Both the position numbers and the translations under genes were made by a program. The notes below the pieces were generated by a model that searched no databases, was not told the origin of the DNA, and was given only the letters and a program-made list of their open reading frames with translations. A stretch of DNA of 39,123 bases. Origin: Mogibacterium sp. Its GTDB lineage: Bacteria; Bacillota; Clostridia; Peptostreptococcales; Anaerovoracaceae. How positions within the stretch are numbered: the stretch's first letter is position 1; each line of letters begins with the position of its first letter. Positions 17,911 to 25,653 of the stretch are shown piece after piece. Location of the stretch: contig JAFWMD010000040.1 in assembly GCA_017510725.1 (NCBI GenBank), positions 1-39,123 of the forward strand, written 5' to 3'.

Positions 17911-18138
17911 TCCTTATTAGCAGGCATGACACATGACGGATTTGCCCGCTCGATCAGACCTGTACATACCAGTGCGGACGGTGACAGCATCTACGCAGTT
18001 TCAGTGGGAAACGTGGAAGCGGATCAGGATCTTGTCGGATCGCTTTCTGCAGTGGTAATGAGTGAAGCGATCAAGAGAGCGGTTTACAGCGCAGACAGCG
18101 CTTATGGAATCAAGTCCGCAAAGGACATGAAGAATTAA
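17911..18138 (+). pseudogene. C-terminal remnant of a P1/S58 (DmpA-type) aminopeptidase
   Basis: The roughly 70 residues MTHDGFARSIRPVHTSADGDSIYAVS...GSLSAVVMSEAIKRAV match the end of family S58 (DmpA/BapA) L-aminopeptidases, where HDGxARxIRPVHTxxDGDxxFA precedes the last helix. The first ~250 residues, including the autocleavage site, are absent. The frame is open from the stop codon of the SH3 gene (17908-17910) onward, and no ribosome site precedes the ATG at 17926. I read it as a deletion remnant, possibly created when the SH3 gene arrived or moved. Confidence 0.75.
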
Positions 18139-18163
18139 AAAACATATTATTGCTTAAAACATA

Positions 18164-19240
18164 ATGAAAAACAGAAAAACAACACATTTCATATTAGTTG
18201 TACTGCTGCTCGTGCTGACAGCGGCCTCGGTTCCATGCATTGTGTGCTTTGCAGAAACGGGGTCTTCCTTTGAGTACAAGCTTTACAGGGACCAGACCAT
18301 GTACAACATGGCCCTCCAGAGAAAAATGACTGATGTATATAACGACTTTAGCGGGAAGACGTTTGATGATAAAACCATGCCTATTCCGGGACTGGTAGAG
18401 ACATGCATTGAGACAGGAGGAGTAAGCAGTTCTTCAAATCAATATATACCGCAGGGAATGTGCCGCGCCGGAGATTACATGCTGATCACTGCCTACGACG
18501 TAAAAAAAAAGCATAACTCAGTGATATATGCCGTAGACATCAACGGGATGAGTCTTGTGTCTACGCTTACCATGCCTAACATGTTCCATGCGGGCGGCAT
18601 TGCTTTTGACGGAGAAAACATCTGGATGACGGGTGAAACTTCAGATAAGTATAAAGGCAATCCGTTCGTTCAATACATGACTTATGAGACCTTCCTCAGC
18701 CACATTGATGAGCCGGTGACAGAAGTGAAGGAGTCTGAACTTTCACAGTACATCTACATCAAGAACAAGCCATCATTTCTCGAATGTGACAACGGAACAC
18801 TTTGGGTAGGCACTTATGCCGGAAGAAAGAAAACGACAGATGCCTACATGTATGGATATGAAATCATAGGTGAACCCGGAAACCGCAGACTTAATACGCT
18901 GATGTATTCAATCATAGCCGGTATAGATACCAGTGCTCAGGGGGCTGATATAGTAGGTGATTATCTGTATGTTTCGAGCTCCTACAATTCTGCTTCACTG
19001 ATGAAGACATCCTATATAACTAAATATAACCTCAGGCGTTCAGATACCGGGACCGGCAATTATCTTGTTGAAGGTCATGAAATGAAGAGAGTGGAAGTCC
19101 CGAAGATGAACGAAGAACTGGTTGTCGACGGATCGACAATGTATATCAATTTCGAATCCGGAGCTTCCTATTGGAAGTATGTGCTCATAAGAACGGACAG
19201 AGTACTTGCTCTGGATCTGTCATTGTGGGGCAGGCGATGA
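18164..19240 (+). CDS. Secreted propeller-like protein of unknown function
   Basis: 358 residues with a clear signal peptide (MKNRKTTHFILVVLLLVLTAASVPCIVCFAE; cleavage near 30). The mature part holds repeating strand-rich units (YMLITAYDVKKKHNSVIYAVDI, AGGIAFDGENIWMTGE, PSFLECDNGTLWVGTYA, GADIVGDYLYVSSSYN) that resemble blades of a beta-propeller. No catalytic motif recognised. No Shine-Dalgarno is visible before ATG 18164 (TTAAAACATA), so translation may be weak or coupled. The next gene begins 16 bases later; together with the DUF362 gene it forms a probable three-gene operon. Confidence 0.75.
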   Translation: MKNRKTTHFILVVLLLVLTAASVPCIVCFAETGSSFEYKLYRDQTMYNMALQRKMTDVYNDFSGKTFDDKTMPIPGLVETCIETGGVSSSSNQYIPQGMCRAGDYMLITAYDVKKKHNSVIYAVDINGMSLVSTLTMPNMFHAGGIAFDGENIWMTGETSDKYKGNPFVQYMTYETFLSHIDEPVTEVKESELSQYIYIKNKPSFLECDNGTLWVGTYAGRKKTTDAYMYGYEIIGEPGNRRLNTLMYSIIAGIDTSAQGADIVGDYLYVSSSYNSASLMKTSYITKYNLRRSDTGTGNYLVEGHEMKRVEVPKMNEELVVDGSTMYINFESGASYWKYVLIRTDRVLALDLSLWGRR

Positions 19241-19256
19241 TAAGGAGGGCTCTGTG

Positions 19257-20468
19257 ATGAAAAAGATACTGAAAATCATCGGGATAATACTTCTGCTGAT
19301 CTTGCTGGTGGCAATTCCCATGTTCATAACGCTTATCCGCAATCCGGGATTATATCTGAAGCTGGTATCGGACAAGCTCGTCGAAGATCAGACTGTTGAG
19401 GCTTCATTTAATTACGATTTTGATGATACCTCAAAAATCAAAAAGGTTCCGTACTTCTACTTCGTACCTTCGGAGAGCGGAAACTATACCTTCAGTGCTG
19501 TCGATCTTAAGAGCAGCAGTGATGTATATGTGACCATAAACGTAATGGACAAGTACCTTAATGACTACTTTGTGGCAGACAACCGCGATCACGATACAGA
19601 AGGAGTGAAGGACAGTATAGAAGAGACAACGGCGCTTCAGGAATCGCAGCTGTGTCTGGTAATTATTAATGTAGAGCCGGTCGACGGAGATCTGGCTCAG
19701 TTCTCCGGATCGTTCAGGCTGACCGTAACAAAGTCTCAGGAAGATGAAGACCTTCCGCTTCTCACCATGGATGAACCTGTAACCATGAATGTAGCGTCTG
19801 AAGGGCAGACCTGTGCTGTATTCATACCGCCTGAGACCGGATACTACAGATTTGATCATTCCATCGTTTCACACGATTCTTCAAAGGGATATTCCAGCCT
19901 TTCATCGATAACATCAGCAGACAAGCTCAAGGTCGGTCTGACGAATGACATCTGCATGCTTCTGAAAGATAAGGAATACTATATATGGATGATCACAAAT
20001 GAGACCAGCAGCAAACAATCCAAGGTGGAGCTTTCATGCACGCCGATGAATACTGTAAAGGCAAAGGGCATATGTTCCGTGGAACTGACCGGAGACAGCG
20101 TGATCGAGTATGTTGCGGATAAAGAATGCAGCCTTGCCTTTTACTCGGTTTCATCAGGAGACCCGAAACTTGTCATTTATGAGCAGGCGGGGTTCCCTCT
20201 GAGAAGCGATGACACATCTGAAGCGTCGCTCAGCGATAATCCTGATGATGTCGCAACGGTGCTCAGAGTAAAAGAAGGAACGGGACTGCACATCTGTGTC
20301 TTCGGTGATGTTGCTGACTGCCGGATGTTCATAACTGAATATACAGGTGACGGAACATCTCTTACAACGGATGATCTTGTTCCGGTACCGGAAGGCAAAG
20401 TTACTGACAAAACAAATGTTGATGAGCCTGAGGAAGGAATTGACGAAGAGACTGAAGGGGAGGAGTGA
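19257..20468 (+). CDS. Membrane-anchored extracellular protein, acidic tail, unknown function
   Basis: 403 residues from ATG 19257, which has AAGGAGGG seven bases upstream; the open frame extends to 19206 without support. One N-terminal hydrophobic helix (KILKIIGIILLLILLVAIPMFITLI) acts as signal or anchor. The body is strand-rich, with two repeated modules of the type FYFVPSESGNYTFSAVDLKS and VFIPPETGYYRFDHSIV, like pre-peptidase C-terminal or other beta-sandwich domains. The C-terminus is strongly acidic (EEGIDEETEGEE). It overlaps the next gene by a few bases or abuts it. No function recognised. Confidence 0.75.
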   Translation: MKKILKIIGIILLLILLVAIPMFITLIRNPGLYLKLVSDKLVEDQTVEASFNYDFDDTSKIKKVPYFYFVPSESGNYTFSAVDLKSSSDVYVTINVMDKYLNDYFVADNRDHDTEGVKDSIEETTALQESQLCLVIINVEPVDGDLAQFSGSFRLTVTKSQEDEDLPLLTMDEPVTMNVASEGQTCAVFIPPETGYYRFDHSIVSHDSSKGYSSLSSITSADKLKVGLTNDICMLLKDKEYYIWMITNETSSKQSKVELSCTPMNTVKAKGICSVELTGDSVIEYVADKECSLAFYSVSSGDPKLVIYEQAGFPLRSDDTSEASLSDNPDDVATVLRVKEGTGLHICVFGDVADCRMFITEYTGDGTSLTTDDLVPVPEGKVTDKTNVDEPEEGIDEETEGEE

Positions 20469-20470
20469 CA

Positions 20471-21571
20471 GTGCAGAGAAACGAAATATGGCGCTCATAC
20501 GGAACAGACTATAAGGACATGACAAAGAGACTGCTGCAGCAGTCAGGTCTTGCTGAGCTGCTTCCTGAAGTGTCTGATCATGACCCTTGTATTGCGATCA
20601 AGCCCAATCTTGTGACTCCGGCTCCTGCTGTTTTCGGCGGAACGACTCACCCGGAGATAGTTGCGGGTATTATCGAGTTCCTCCGGGAAAGGGGCTACGG
20701 AAACATAGTAATCGCTGAAGGCTCATGGGTCGGTGATAAAACCGCAGAGGCTTTCGAATACTGTGGGTACAACACGGTTTCCCGTGAGTATGGTGTACCT
20801 CTTATTGACATGCAGAAAGATAAGGGCATAGATGTGGATTGTGCAGGTGAAACGCTTTCCATCTGCAAAAGGGTCAGGAACTGGGATTTCCTTATCAATG
20901 TTCCTGTTCTGAAAGGTCACTGTCAGACACATATAACCTGTGCTCTGAAGAACATGAAAGGCCTGATTCCCAATACTGAAAAGAGGAGATTCCATACTAT
21001 GGGGCTCCATAAGCCAATCGCTCATCTTAATGTGGGCATCAGACAGGATTTTATCGTTATAGATCACATCTGCGGAGATCTCAGCTTTGAAGAGGGCGGC
21101 AGCCCTGTCATCCGGGATTGCATAATGGCTGCTGTTGACCCGGTGCTCGTGGACTCCTATGTATGCTCACTTCTTGGATATGAGACTGAAGAAGTGGAAT
21201 ATATCGGCCTGGCGGAGGGCCTTGGAGTCGGAAGCAGCGACCTTTCCGGTCTGAGGCTTATAACATGCGAGGGCGAACCTTATGAGGACCTGCCCGCACG
21301 CGGTATTCTGGATGTAAGCTATGCTGTTGATGAGATGGATTCATGCAGTGCCTGCTACGGAGTCCTGATACCTGCTCTTGAAAAACTCAAACAAGAAGGC
21401 TTGCTTGACAGGCTTCCGGCAAATATTGCCATCGGGCAGGGGCACCGCGGTAAAAAGGGACTTCTGGGTATAGGCAACTGTACCGCAGGCTTTGATATAT
21501 GCGTAAAAGGCTGCCCGCCGAAGGAAGAGGACATCTACCGTCAGCTCAGGGAAATTGCCAGAAAGAACTGA
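20471..21571 (+). CDS. DUF362 family protein
   Basis: 366 residues. The DUF362 hallmarks are visible: IAIKPNLVTPAP near the N-terminus, VIAEGSW, INVPVLKGHCQTHITCALKNMKGLIP (the conserved core) and a C-terminal cysteine set (CSACYG...GNCTAGFDICVKGCPP) that could bind an Fe-S cluster or metal. Family function is unsettled. GTG 20471 is preferred because GGGGAGGAG lies 5-7 bases upstream; GTG 20465 overlaps the previous stop codon (GTGA) and is also possible. It is last gene of the operon with the two exported proteins and is followed by a terminator. Confidence 0.88.
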   Translation: MQRNEIWRSYGTDYKDMTKRLLQQSGLAELLPEVSDHDPCIAIKPNLVTPAPAVFGGTTHPEIVAGIIEFLRERGYGNIVIAEGSWVGDKTAEAFEYCGYNTVSREYGVPLIDMQKDKGIDVDCAGETLSICKRVRNWDFLINVPVLKGHCQTHITCALKNMKGLIPNTEKRRFHTMGLHKPIAHLNVGIRQDFIVIDHICGDLSFEEGGSPVIRDCIMAAVDPVLVDSYVCSLLGYETEEVEYIGLAEGLGVGSSDLSGLRLITCEGEPYEDLPARGILDVSYAVDEMDSCSACYGVLIPALEKLKQEGLLDRLPANIAIGQGHRGKKGLLGIGNCTAGFDICVKGCPPKEEDIYRQLREIARKN

Positions 21572-21597
21572 AGCCAATTGCAGTTAAAATGAAACAG

Positions 21598-21635
21598 ATT
21601 TCAGATAGTTTCCAGCTGTCTGAAATTCTTTTTTT
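21598..21635 (+). terminator. Rho-independent terminator after the DUF362 gene
   Basis: ATTTCAGA (21598-21605)/TCTGAAAT (21619-21626) stem followed by TCTTTTTTT. Confidence 0.85.
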
Positions 21636-21667
21636 GGAAAAGAATTATAATTAAAAGAGAATTGTGC

Positions 21668-21695
21668 TTGACAACGAAAATATATTGTGTAAAAT
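21668..21695 (+). promoter_or_regulatory. Sigma-A promoter of the ohrR-like/gpx/CDF operon
   Basis: Consensus TTGACA (21668-21673), 16-bp spacer, TAAAAT (21690-21695). The -10 box lies inside the first copy of the direct repeat 21685-21713. Confidence 0.8.
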
Positions 21696-21719
21696 ATAGT
21701 TGTGTTAAATATAATTTAA
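21685..21719. promoter_or_regulatory. Candidate operator: 14-bp direct repeat and dyad over the -10 region
   Basis: TTGTGTAAAATATA (21685-21698) and TTGTGTTAAATATA (21700-21713) differ at one base and have a period of 15. The second copy runs into the inverted repeat TTAAAT-ATA-ATTTAA (21705-21719). The site overlaps the -10 and start region, as expected for autorepression by the MarR/OhrR-type product. Confidence 0.55.
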
Positions 21720-21732
21720 AAAGGATTGGGCC

Positions 21733-22182
21733 ATGGATACAAAAGATAAAAATGAAATGATGAAACTTGAAAATCAACTGTGCTTTCCGCTTTATGCGGC
21801 AGCAAGAAGCGTGACAGGTCTGTACACACCATGGCTGAAGCAGCTGGGGCTGACATATACTCAGTACATCACGTTTCTGGTTTTGTGGGAGAAGGACGGC
21901 ATCACGGTCGGAGAGATATGCGACAGACTGATGCTCGATAACGGTACTGTTTCACCGCTCCTGAAGAAGATGGAAAGTGCAGGTTATATAAGCAGATCAC
22001 GCAGCACGGAAGATGACCGTGTCGTTGTGGTCACCCTGACAGAAAAGGGCAGAGACATGCAGGCAAAAGCGAAGGATATTCCGGAAAAAGTAGGGGAATG
22101 CATCGATCTGCCAGCTGAGAAAGCCGTAAAACTTTATGAATTGTTATATGAACTTCTGGGTAAGGAAAGGAGAACAAAATGA
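21733..22182 (+). CDS. MarR family regulator, OhrR-like peroxide sensor
   Basis: A 149-residue winged-helix repressor. The N-terminus KLENQLCFPLYAAAR places C17 exactly where OhrR proteins keep their peroxide-reactive cysteine (LxxQLCFALY). The recognition helix and wing are in LMLDNGTVSPLLKKMESAGYISRSRSTEDDRVVVVTLTEKG. Oxidation of C17 by organic hydroperoxide is predicted to release DNA. AAGGA precedes ATG 21733. It overlaps the glutathione peroxidase gene by four bases (ATGA), so repressor and peroxidase are translationally coupled. Its likely operator is the repeat over its own -10 box. Confidence 0.88.
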   Translation: MDTKDKNEMMKLENQLCFPLYAAARSVTGLYTPWLKQLGLTYTQYITFLVLWEKDGITVGEICDRLMLDNGTVSPLLKKMESAGYISRSRSTEDDRVVVVTLTEKGRDMQAKAKDIPEKVGECIDLPAEKAVKLYELLYELLGKERRTK

Positions 22183-22724
22183 ACAACGTTTATGATTATA
22201 GTGTAAAAGACAGAATGGGTAATGTAGTAAGTCTTGCAGATTACAAGGGCAAGGTGCTTCTGATCGTTAATACTGCGACAGGATGCGGCTTCACTCCTCA
22301 CTATGATCCGCTCGAGGCAATGTATAAGGAGATGAAGGATCAGGGCTTTGAGATTCTCGATTTCCCATGCAACCAGTTTGCTGATCAGGCTCCGGGATCC
22401 GATGATGAGATCCATGAATTCTGCACCCTTAAGTTCGGAACAGAGTTTCCGCAGTTTGCAAAGATCGATGTAAACGGTGAAACAGCAGATCCTCTGTTTG
22501 CATATCTGGCAACAGAGAAACCTTTTGAAGGGTTCGGCAAGGGCCTCAAAATGGCAGCTCTGACTAAATTCGCAAATGCCAACAACAAGAAGTTCGGCGA
22601 CAAAGCATACATCAAGTGGAATTTCACAAAGTTCCTGGTCGACAGGGATGGCAATGTCATCGCCAGATTCGAACCTACAGTTGATATGGCAGAAGTAAAG
22701 AAGGCCGTTCAGGCAGCTCTTTAA
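22179..22724 (+). CDS. Glutathione peroxidase family thiol peroxidase (Cys type)
   Basis: A 181-residue peroxidase reducing hydroperoxides with thiols (thioredoxin-type in most bacteria). The catalytic tetrad is visible: C36 in NTATGCGFTPHY, Q66 in FPCNQF, W147 and N148 in KWNFTKFL. The peroxidatic residue is encoded by TGC, so it is not a selenoprotein. C82 (EFCTLKF) is the likely resolving cysteine. The start overlaps the stop of the OhrR-like gene, and the CDF transporter follows after 21 bases. The order regulator-peroxidase-Mn transporter indicates an oxidative-stress operon. Confidence 0.94.
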   Translation: MNNVYDYSVKDRMGNVVSLADYKGKVLLIVNTATGCGFTPHYDPLEAMYKEMKDQGFEILDFPCNQFADQAPGSDDEIHEFCTLKFGTEFPQFAKIDVNGETADPLFAYLATEKPFEGFGKGLKMAALTKFANANNKKFGDKAYIKWNFTKFLVDRDGNVIARFEPTVDMAEVKKAVQAAL

Positions 22725-22745
22725 AGTATAAGGAGGAAACCTCTG

Positions 22746-23654
22746 TTGAAAGATCCGGAGATGAATAACAACGACACTCACATTACGGCGCTTGCTTATG
22801 ACAGGGAAAAAATCATTGTAAGAACCAGTATCATCGGTATCATTGCGAATGTGCTGCTTGCCGCATTCAAGGCAGCGGTGGGAATTATCTCAAATTCCAT
22901 CGCAGTGACGCTGGACGCTGTTAACAACCTCTCGGACGCACTGTCTTCCGTTATAACGATCATCGGTGCCAAGCTCGGCGCAAAAAAACCGGACAAGAAG
23001 CATCCGCTCGGTTACGGAAGGATAGAGTACCTGAGTTCTATGCTTGTCGCAGCGATAGTCCTCTATGCAGGTATCACATCAGTGGTGGAATCCGTCAAGA
23101 AGATCATTCATCCGGAAGCCGCAGATTACGGAACGGTATCCCTGATCATCATAGTAGTGGCGGTCATAGTAAAGCTGGTTTTAGGAAGTTATGTTAAAAA
23201 GCAGGGTGAGAAGGCTAACTCCGGTGCACTGATCGCTTCCGGAAAGGATGCATCATTCGATGCGATCCTTTCCGCATCTGTCCTGGCTTCTGCGGTCATA
23301 TACCTGATATGGGGTGTTTCACTCGAGGCCTACGTAGGCGTTGTAATCTCGATTGTTATAATAAAAGCGGGCATCGAAATGATGAACGAAACGCTGAACG
23401 ATATCATCGGTCAGAGATCAGACGCGGAGATCGGCAAACATATAAGACAGCTTATCAACGAAGAACCGGAGATAAGAGGTGCATATGACCTGACCCTGTT
23501 CAACTACGGCCCTGACAAGTATTACGGATCTGTTCACATGGAACTCCCGGATACCATGACAATAGAGGAAGCGGATCTGCTGACTAGAAGAGTGCAGCGC
23601 AAGGTGTTCCTTGAAACGGGTGTTATTCTTACCGGAATAGGTGTTTATTCATAA
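22746..23654 (+). CDS. Cation diffusion facilitator transporter, Mn-type, truncated by in-frame TAA
   Basis: A 302-residue metal/proton antiporter of the inner membrane with six membrane helices and a cytoplasmic domain. The metal site is N60/D64 (NNLSD) in TM2 and D168/D172 (DASFD) in TM5, the N/D-D/D set of manganese exporters rather than the H/D-H/D of zinc exporters. The start is TTG 22746, nine bases after GGAGG; ATG 22761 is too far. The frame stops at TAA 23652-23654, but the same frame continues open for 82 more codons with good coding character, so the ancestral protein was about 384 residues. The standard CDF core is complete and may still work. Confidence 0.85.
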   Translation: MKDPEMNNNDTHITALAYDREKIIVRTSIIGIIANVLLAAFKAAVGIISNSIAVTLDAVNNLSDALSSVITIIGAKLGAKKPDKKHPLGYGRIEYLSSMLVAAIVLYAGITSVVESVKKIIHPEAADYGTVSLIIIVVAVIVKLVLGSYVKKQGEKANSGALIASGKDASFDAILSASVLASAVIYLIWGVSLEAYVGVVISIVIIKAGIEMMNETLNDIIGQRSDAEIGKHIRQLINEEPEIRGAYDLTLFNYGPDKYYGSVHMELPDTMTIEEADLLTRRVQRKVFLETGVILTGIGVYS

Positions 23655-23900
23655 AACACTACAAATGAGGAGGCGGCACAGATACGCAACAACGTTCAGA
23701 AGGCGGTGCTGTCCCATGACTGGGCGCTACAGCTGCACGGCTTCTACGTGGATACTGAGAAGAAAACGATGCACTTCGATGTGGTCATAAGTTTCGATAT
23801 AGACTACAAGGAAGCTTTGGACATCATGATGAAGGAAGTTAAGGAGATGTATCCGGATTATTCAATACGGATCGTTCCGGATGCAGATATAGCAGACTGA
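23655..23900 (+). pseudogene. C-terminal tail of the CDF transporter, separated by an in-frame nonsense codon
   Basis: Directly in frame with the transporter: NTTNEEAAQIRNNVQKAVLSHDWALQLHGFYVD..., ending DADIAD and TGA. It looks like an extra ferredoxin-fold (ZT-dimer-like) domain found at the end of longer clostridial CDF proteins. The single TAA at 23652-23654 is the only break, with no frameshift. GTG 23706 has no good ribosome site; GAGGAGG at 23667-23673 has no start codon at proper distance. A nonsense mutation, sequencing error or low-level readthrough are the options. Confidence 0.75.
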
Positions 23901-23947
23901 TGCAAATGGATCTGTTATAACTGCTGTCGAACGGGCAGAATCATACG

Positions 23948-23982
23948 CGCCGGAGAACTTTGATGCTCCGGCGTTTTGTTTT
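23948..23982 (+). terminator. Rho-independent terminator after the CDF gene
   Basis: CGCCGGAG (23948-23955)/CTCCGGCG (23966-23973) stem, 10-base loop, followed by TTTTGTTTT. Confidence 0.92.
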
Positions 23983-24000
23983 GGCAAAAAAAGAAAAAGG

Positions 24001-24028
24001 TTGAAATTTCTTTTTTTTGGAGTATTAT
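24001..24028 (+). promoter_or_regulatory. Probable promoter of the GH13/glgA operon
   Basis: TTGAAA (24001-24006), 16-bp T-rich spacer, TATTAT (24023-24028), 25 bases ahead of the GH13 start. Confidence 0.6.
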
Positions 24029-24052
24029 GCTGCAGAGAAAGGAGAAAGACAG

Positions 24053-25630
24053 ATGGCCTGGTATGAAGAAGCTGTTTTTTATCATATATATCCGTTAGGG
24101 CTCCTCGGAGCTCCTGAGCTGAATGATCACAGTCAGCCGGTTCACAGACTTCCCGAACTTAAGGAGTGGGTCGATCATATGAAAAGATGCGGTTTTACAG
24201 CGCTGTATCTCGGCCCGTGCTTCTCTTCGGGATCACACGGATATGATACTGAAGACTACCGCAGGCTCGATGAGAGACTGGGAGATAATGAAGATCTTAA
24301 AGATCTGGTTAGATACTGCCATGAACAGGGCATGCGTGTCATCCTTGACGGTGTGTTCAACCATACGGGAAGGGGATTCTTTGCTTTCCGTGATCTGAAA
24401 GAGTACCGCGAAGGCAGCCGCTTCAGAAACTGGTACTGCAATGTGAATTTCTGGGGCAACAATGAATACAATGATGGCTTTTCCTATGAAAACTGGGGAG
24501 GCCACAATATGCTGCCTAAGCTCAACCTGTATGAGCCGGAGGTAAAGCAGTACCTGTTTGACACCATTCGTTTCTGGGTGTCGGAATTTGATATCGATGG
24601 TCTGCGTCTCGACGCTGCAGACGTGCTGGAGCACGGATTCATGCGCGAGCTCAGAAGTATCGCTGATGGCCTGAAGGAAGACTTCTGGCTGATGGGTGAG
24701 GTGATACACGGAGAATACAGCCGCTGGGTAAATGACAACACACTGCACTCTGTAACAAATTATGCACTGCACAAAGCTCTGTACAGCGCTCATAACGATC
24801 ACAATTATTTCGAGATAGCGCATACTGTCAAACGCCAGAGAGACATGGGACTCGGAGACAACGTGCATCTCTATGATTTCGTAGACAATCATGATGTAGA
24901 ACGCATCATGACCAAGCTGCGCGATAAGAGACATTTCCTCCCTGTTCATGTGCTTCTGTACACTCTGCCTGGCATTCCATCCGTTTACTACGGCTCTGAG
25001 TTCGGCATTGAAGGAAGAAAGGAAAGAGGTTCAGATGCCTCACTTCGTCCGGCACTTTCACTGGGAGAGCTTTCAGCATATGACAATATCCCTTTACAGA
25101 TCATAAGCGCACTTGGTAACATATACAGTAAGGAATCTGCTCTGTGGTACGGTGAATACCGTGAGATCGATCTGACTACAACAAAATACGCATTTATGCG
25201 CGGTGATATACTTATAACAGTCACTAACAGTGACCGTGAGGAGAGCTACGATCTTGGACTTAACGGATCATACACTGGAGCACTCCATGGAGGAGAGATT
25301 TCTTCCGATCAGGGCAGGCTCAGGTTTACTCTTGGCGGCAACAACGCTGAAATATGGATCCCGGTTTCCGATAAAAAGCTTTATGAACCGCTGAAGCGTA
25401 TCAGGGCAGAAGCTGCTCCGGTGACTGAAGAAACAGCATCGGCACCTGAAGAGATGCCGCAGAGAGCTGAGCCGGGCAAAAGCTTCGAGGAGATGAGCAT
25501 AGAGGAACTTCAGGCAGAGATACTCGCAAAACTTTCTGCCAACGGTCCGCTGACCGACAGGATGAAAAGAGAAGTAAGAGAGAACATTTACAGAGACTCG
25601 CTGCTCAACTGGGTAAAGAGCTTCCGTTAA
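24053..25630 (+). CDS. GH13 alpha-amylase family glycosidase
   Basis: 525 residues from ATG 24053, with AAAGGAG eight bases before; the open frame begins at 24017 without support. The GH13 regions are in order: DGVFNHTG (region I), GLRLDAAD with nucleophile D187 (II), MGEVIHG with acid/base E216 (III), FVDNHD with D281 (IV). It is shorter than typical extracellular amylases and has no signal peptide, so it acts in the cytoplasm on maltodextrin or glycogen. An unusual extension (about 450-525) has a Pro/Glu/Ala linker, then a helical EEMSIEELQAEILAKLSANGPLTDRMKREVRENIYRDSLLNWVKSF segment of unknown role. It is cotranscribed with glycogen synthase, 23 bases away. Confidence 0.9.
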   Translation: MAWYEEAVFYHIYPLGLLGAPELNDHSQPVHRLPELKEWVDHMKRCGFTALYLGPCFSSGSHGYDTEDYRRLDERLGDNEDLKDLVRYCHEQGMRVILDGVFNHTGRGFFAFRDLKEYREGSRFRNWYCNVNFWGNNEYNDGFSYENWGGHNMLPKLNLYEPEVKQYLFDTIRFWVSEFDIDGLRLDAADVLEHGFMRELRSIADGLKEDFWLMGEVIHGEYSRWVNDNTLHSVTNYALHKALYSAHNDHNYFEIAHTVKRQRDMGLGDNVHLYDFVDNHDVERIMTKLRDKRHFLPVHVLLYTLPGIPSVYYGSEFGIEGRKERGSDASLRPALSLGELSAYDNIPLQIISALGNIYSKESALWYGEYREIDLTTTKYAFMRGDILITVTNSDREESYDLGLNGSYTGALHGGEISSDQGRLRFTLGGNNAEIWIPVSDKKLYEPLKRIRAEAAPVTEETASAPEEMPQRAEPGKSFEEMSIEELQAEILAKLSANGPLTDRMKREVRENIYRDSLLNWVKSFR

Positions 25631-25653
25631 CACACAGACATAGGAGAACAGAA

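Noticed and set aside
22284-22290. Selenocysteine at the glutathione peroxidase active site
   Set aside because: The codon is TGC (Cys36) and the frame is uninterrupted; no TGA is present.
23640-23720. Programmed frameshift in the CDF transporter
   Set aside because: The tail is in the same frame as the transporter; the only break is a single TAA codon.
24233-24949. 238-codon minus-strand open frame opposite the GH13 gene
   Set aside because: Antisense to the catalytic core of a conserved enzyme, no ribosome site or family features.
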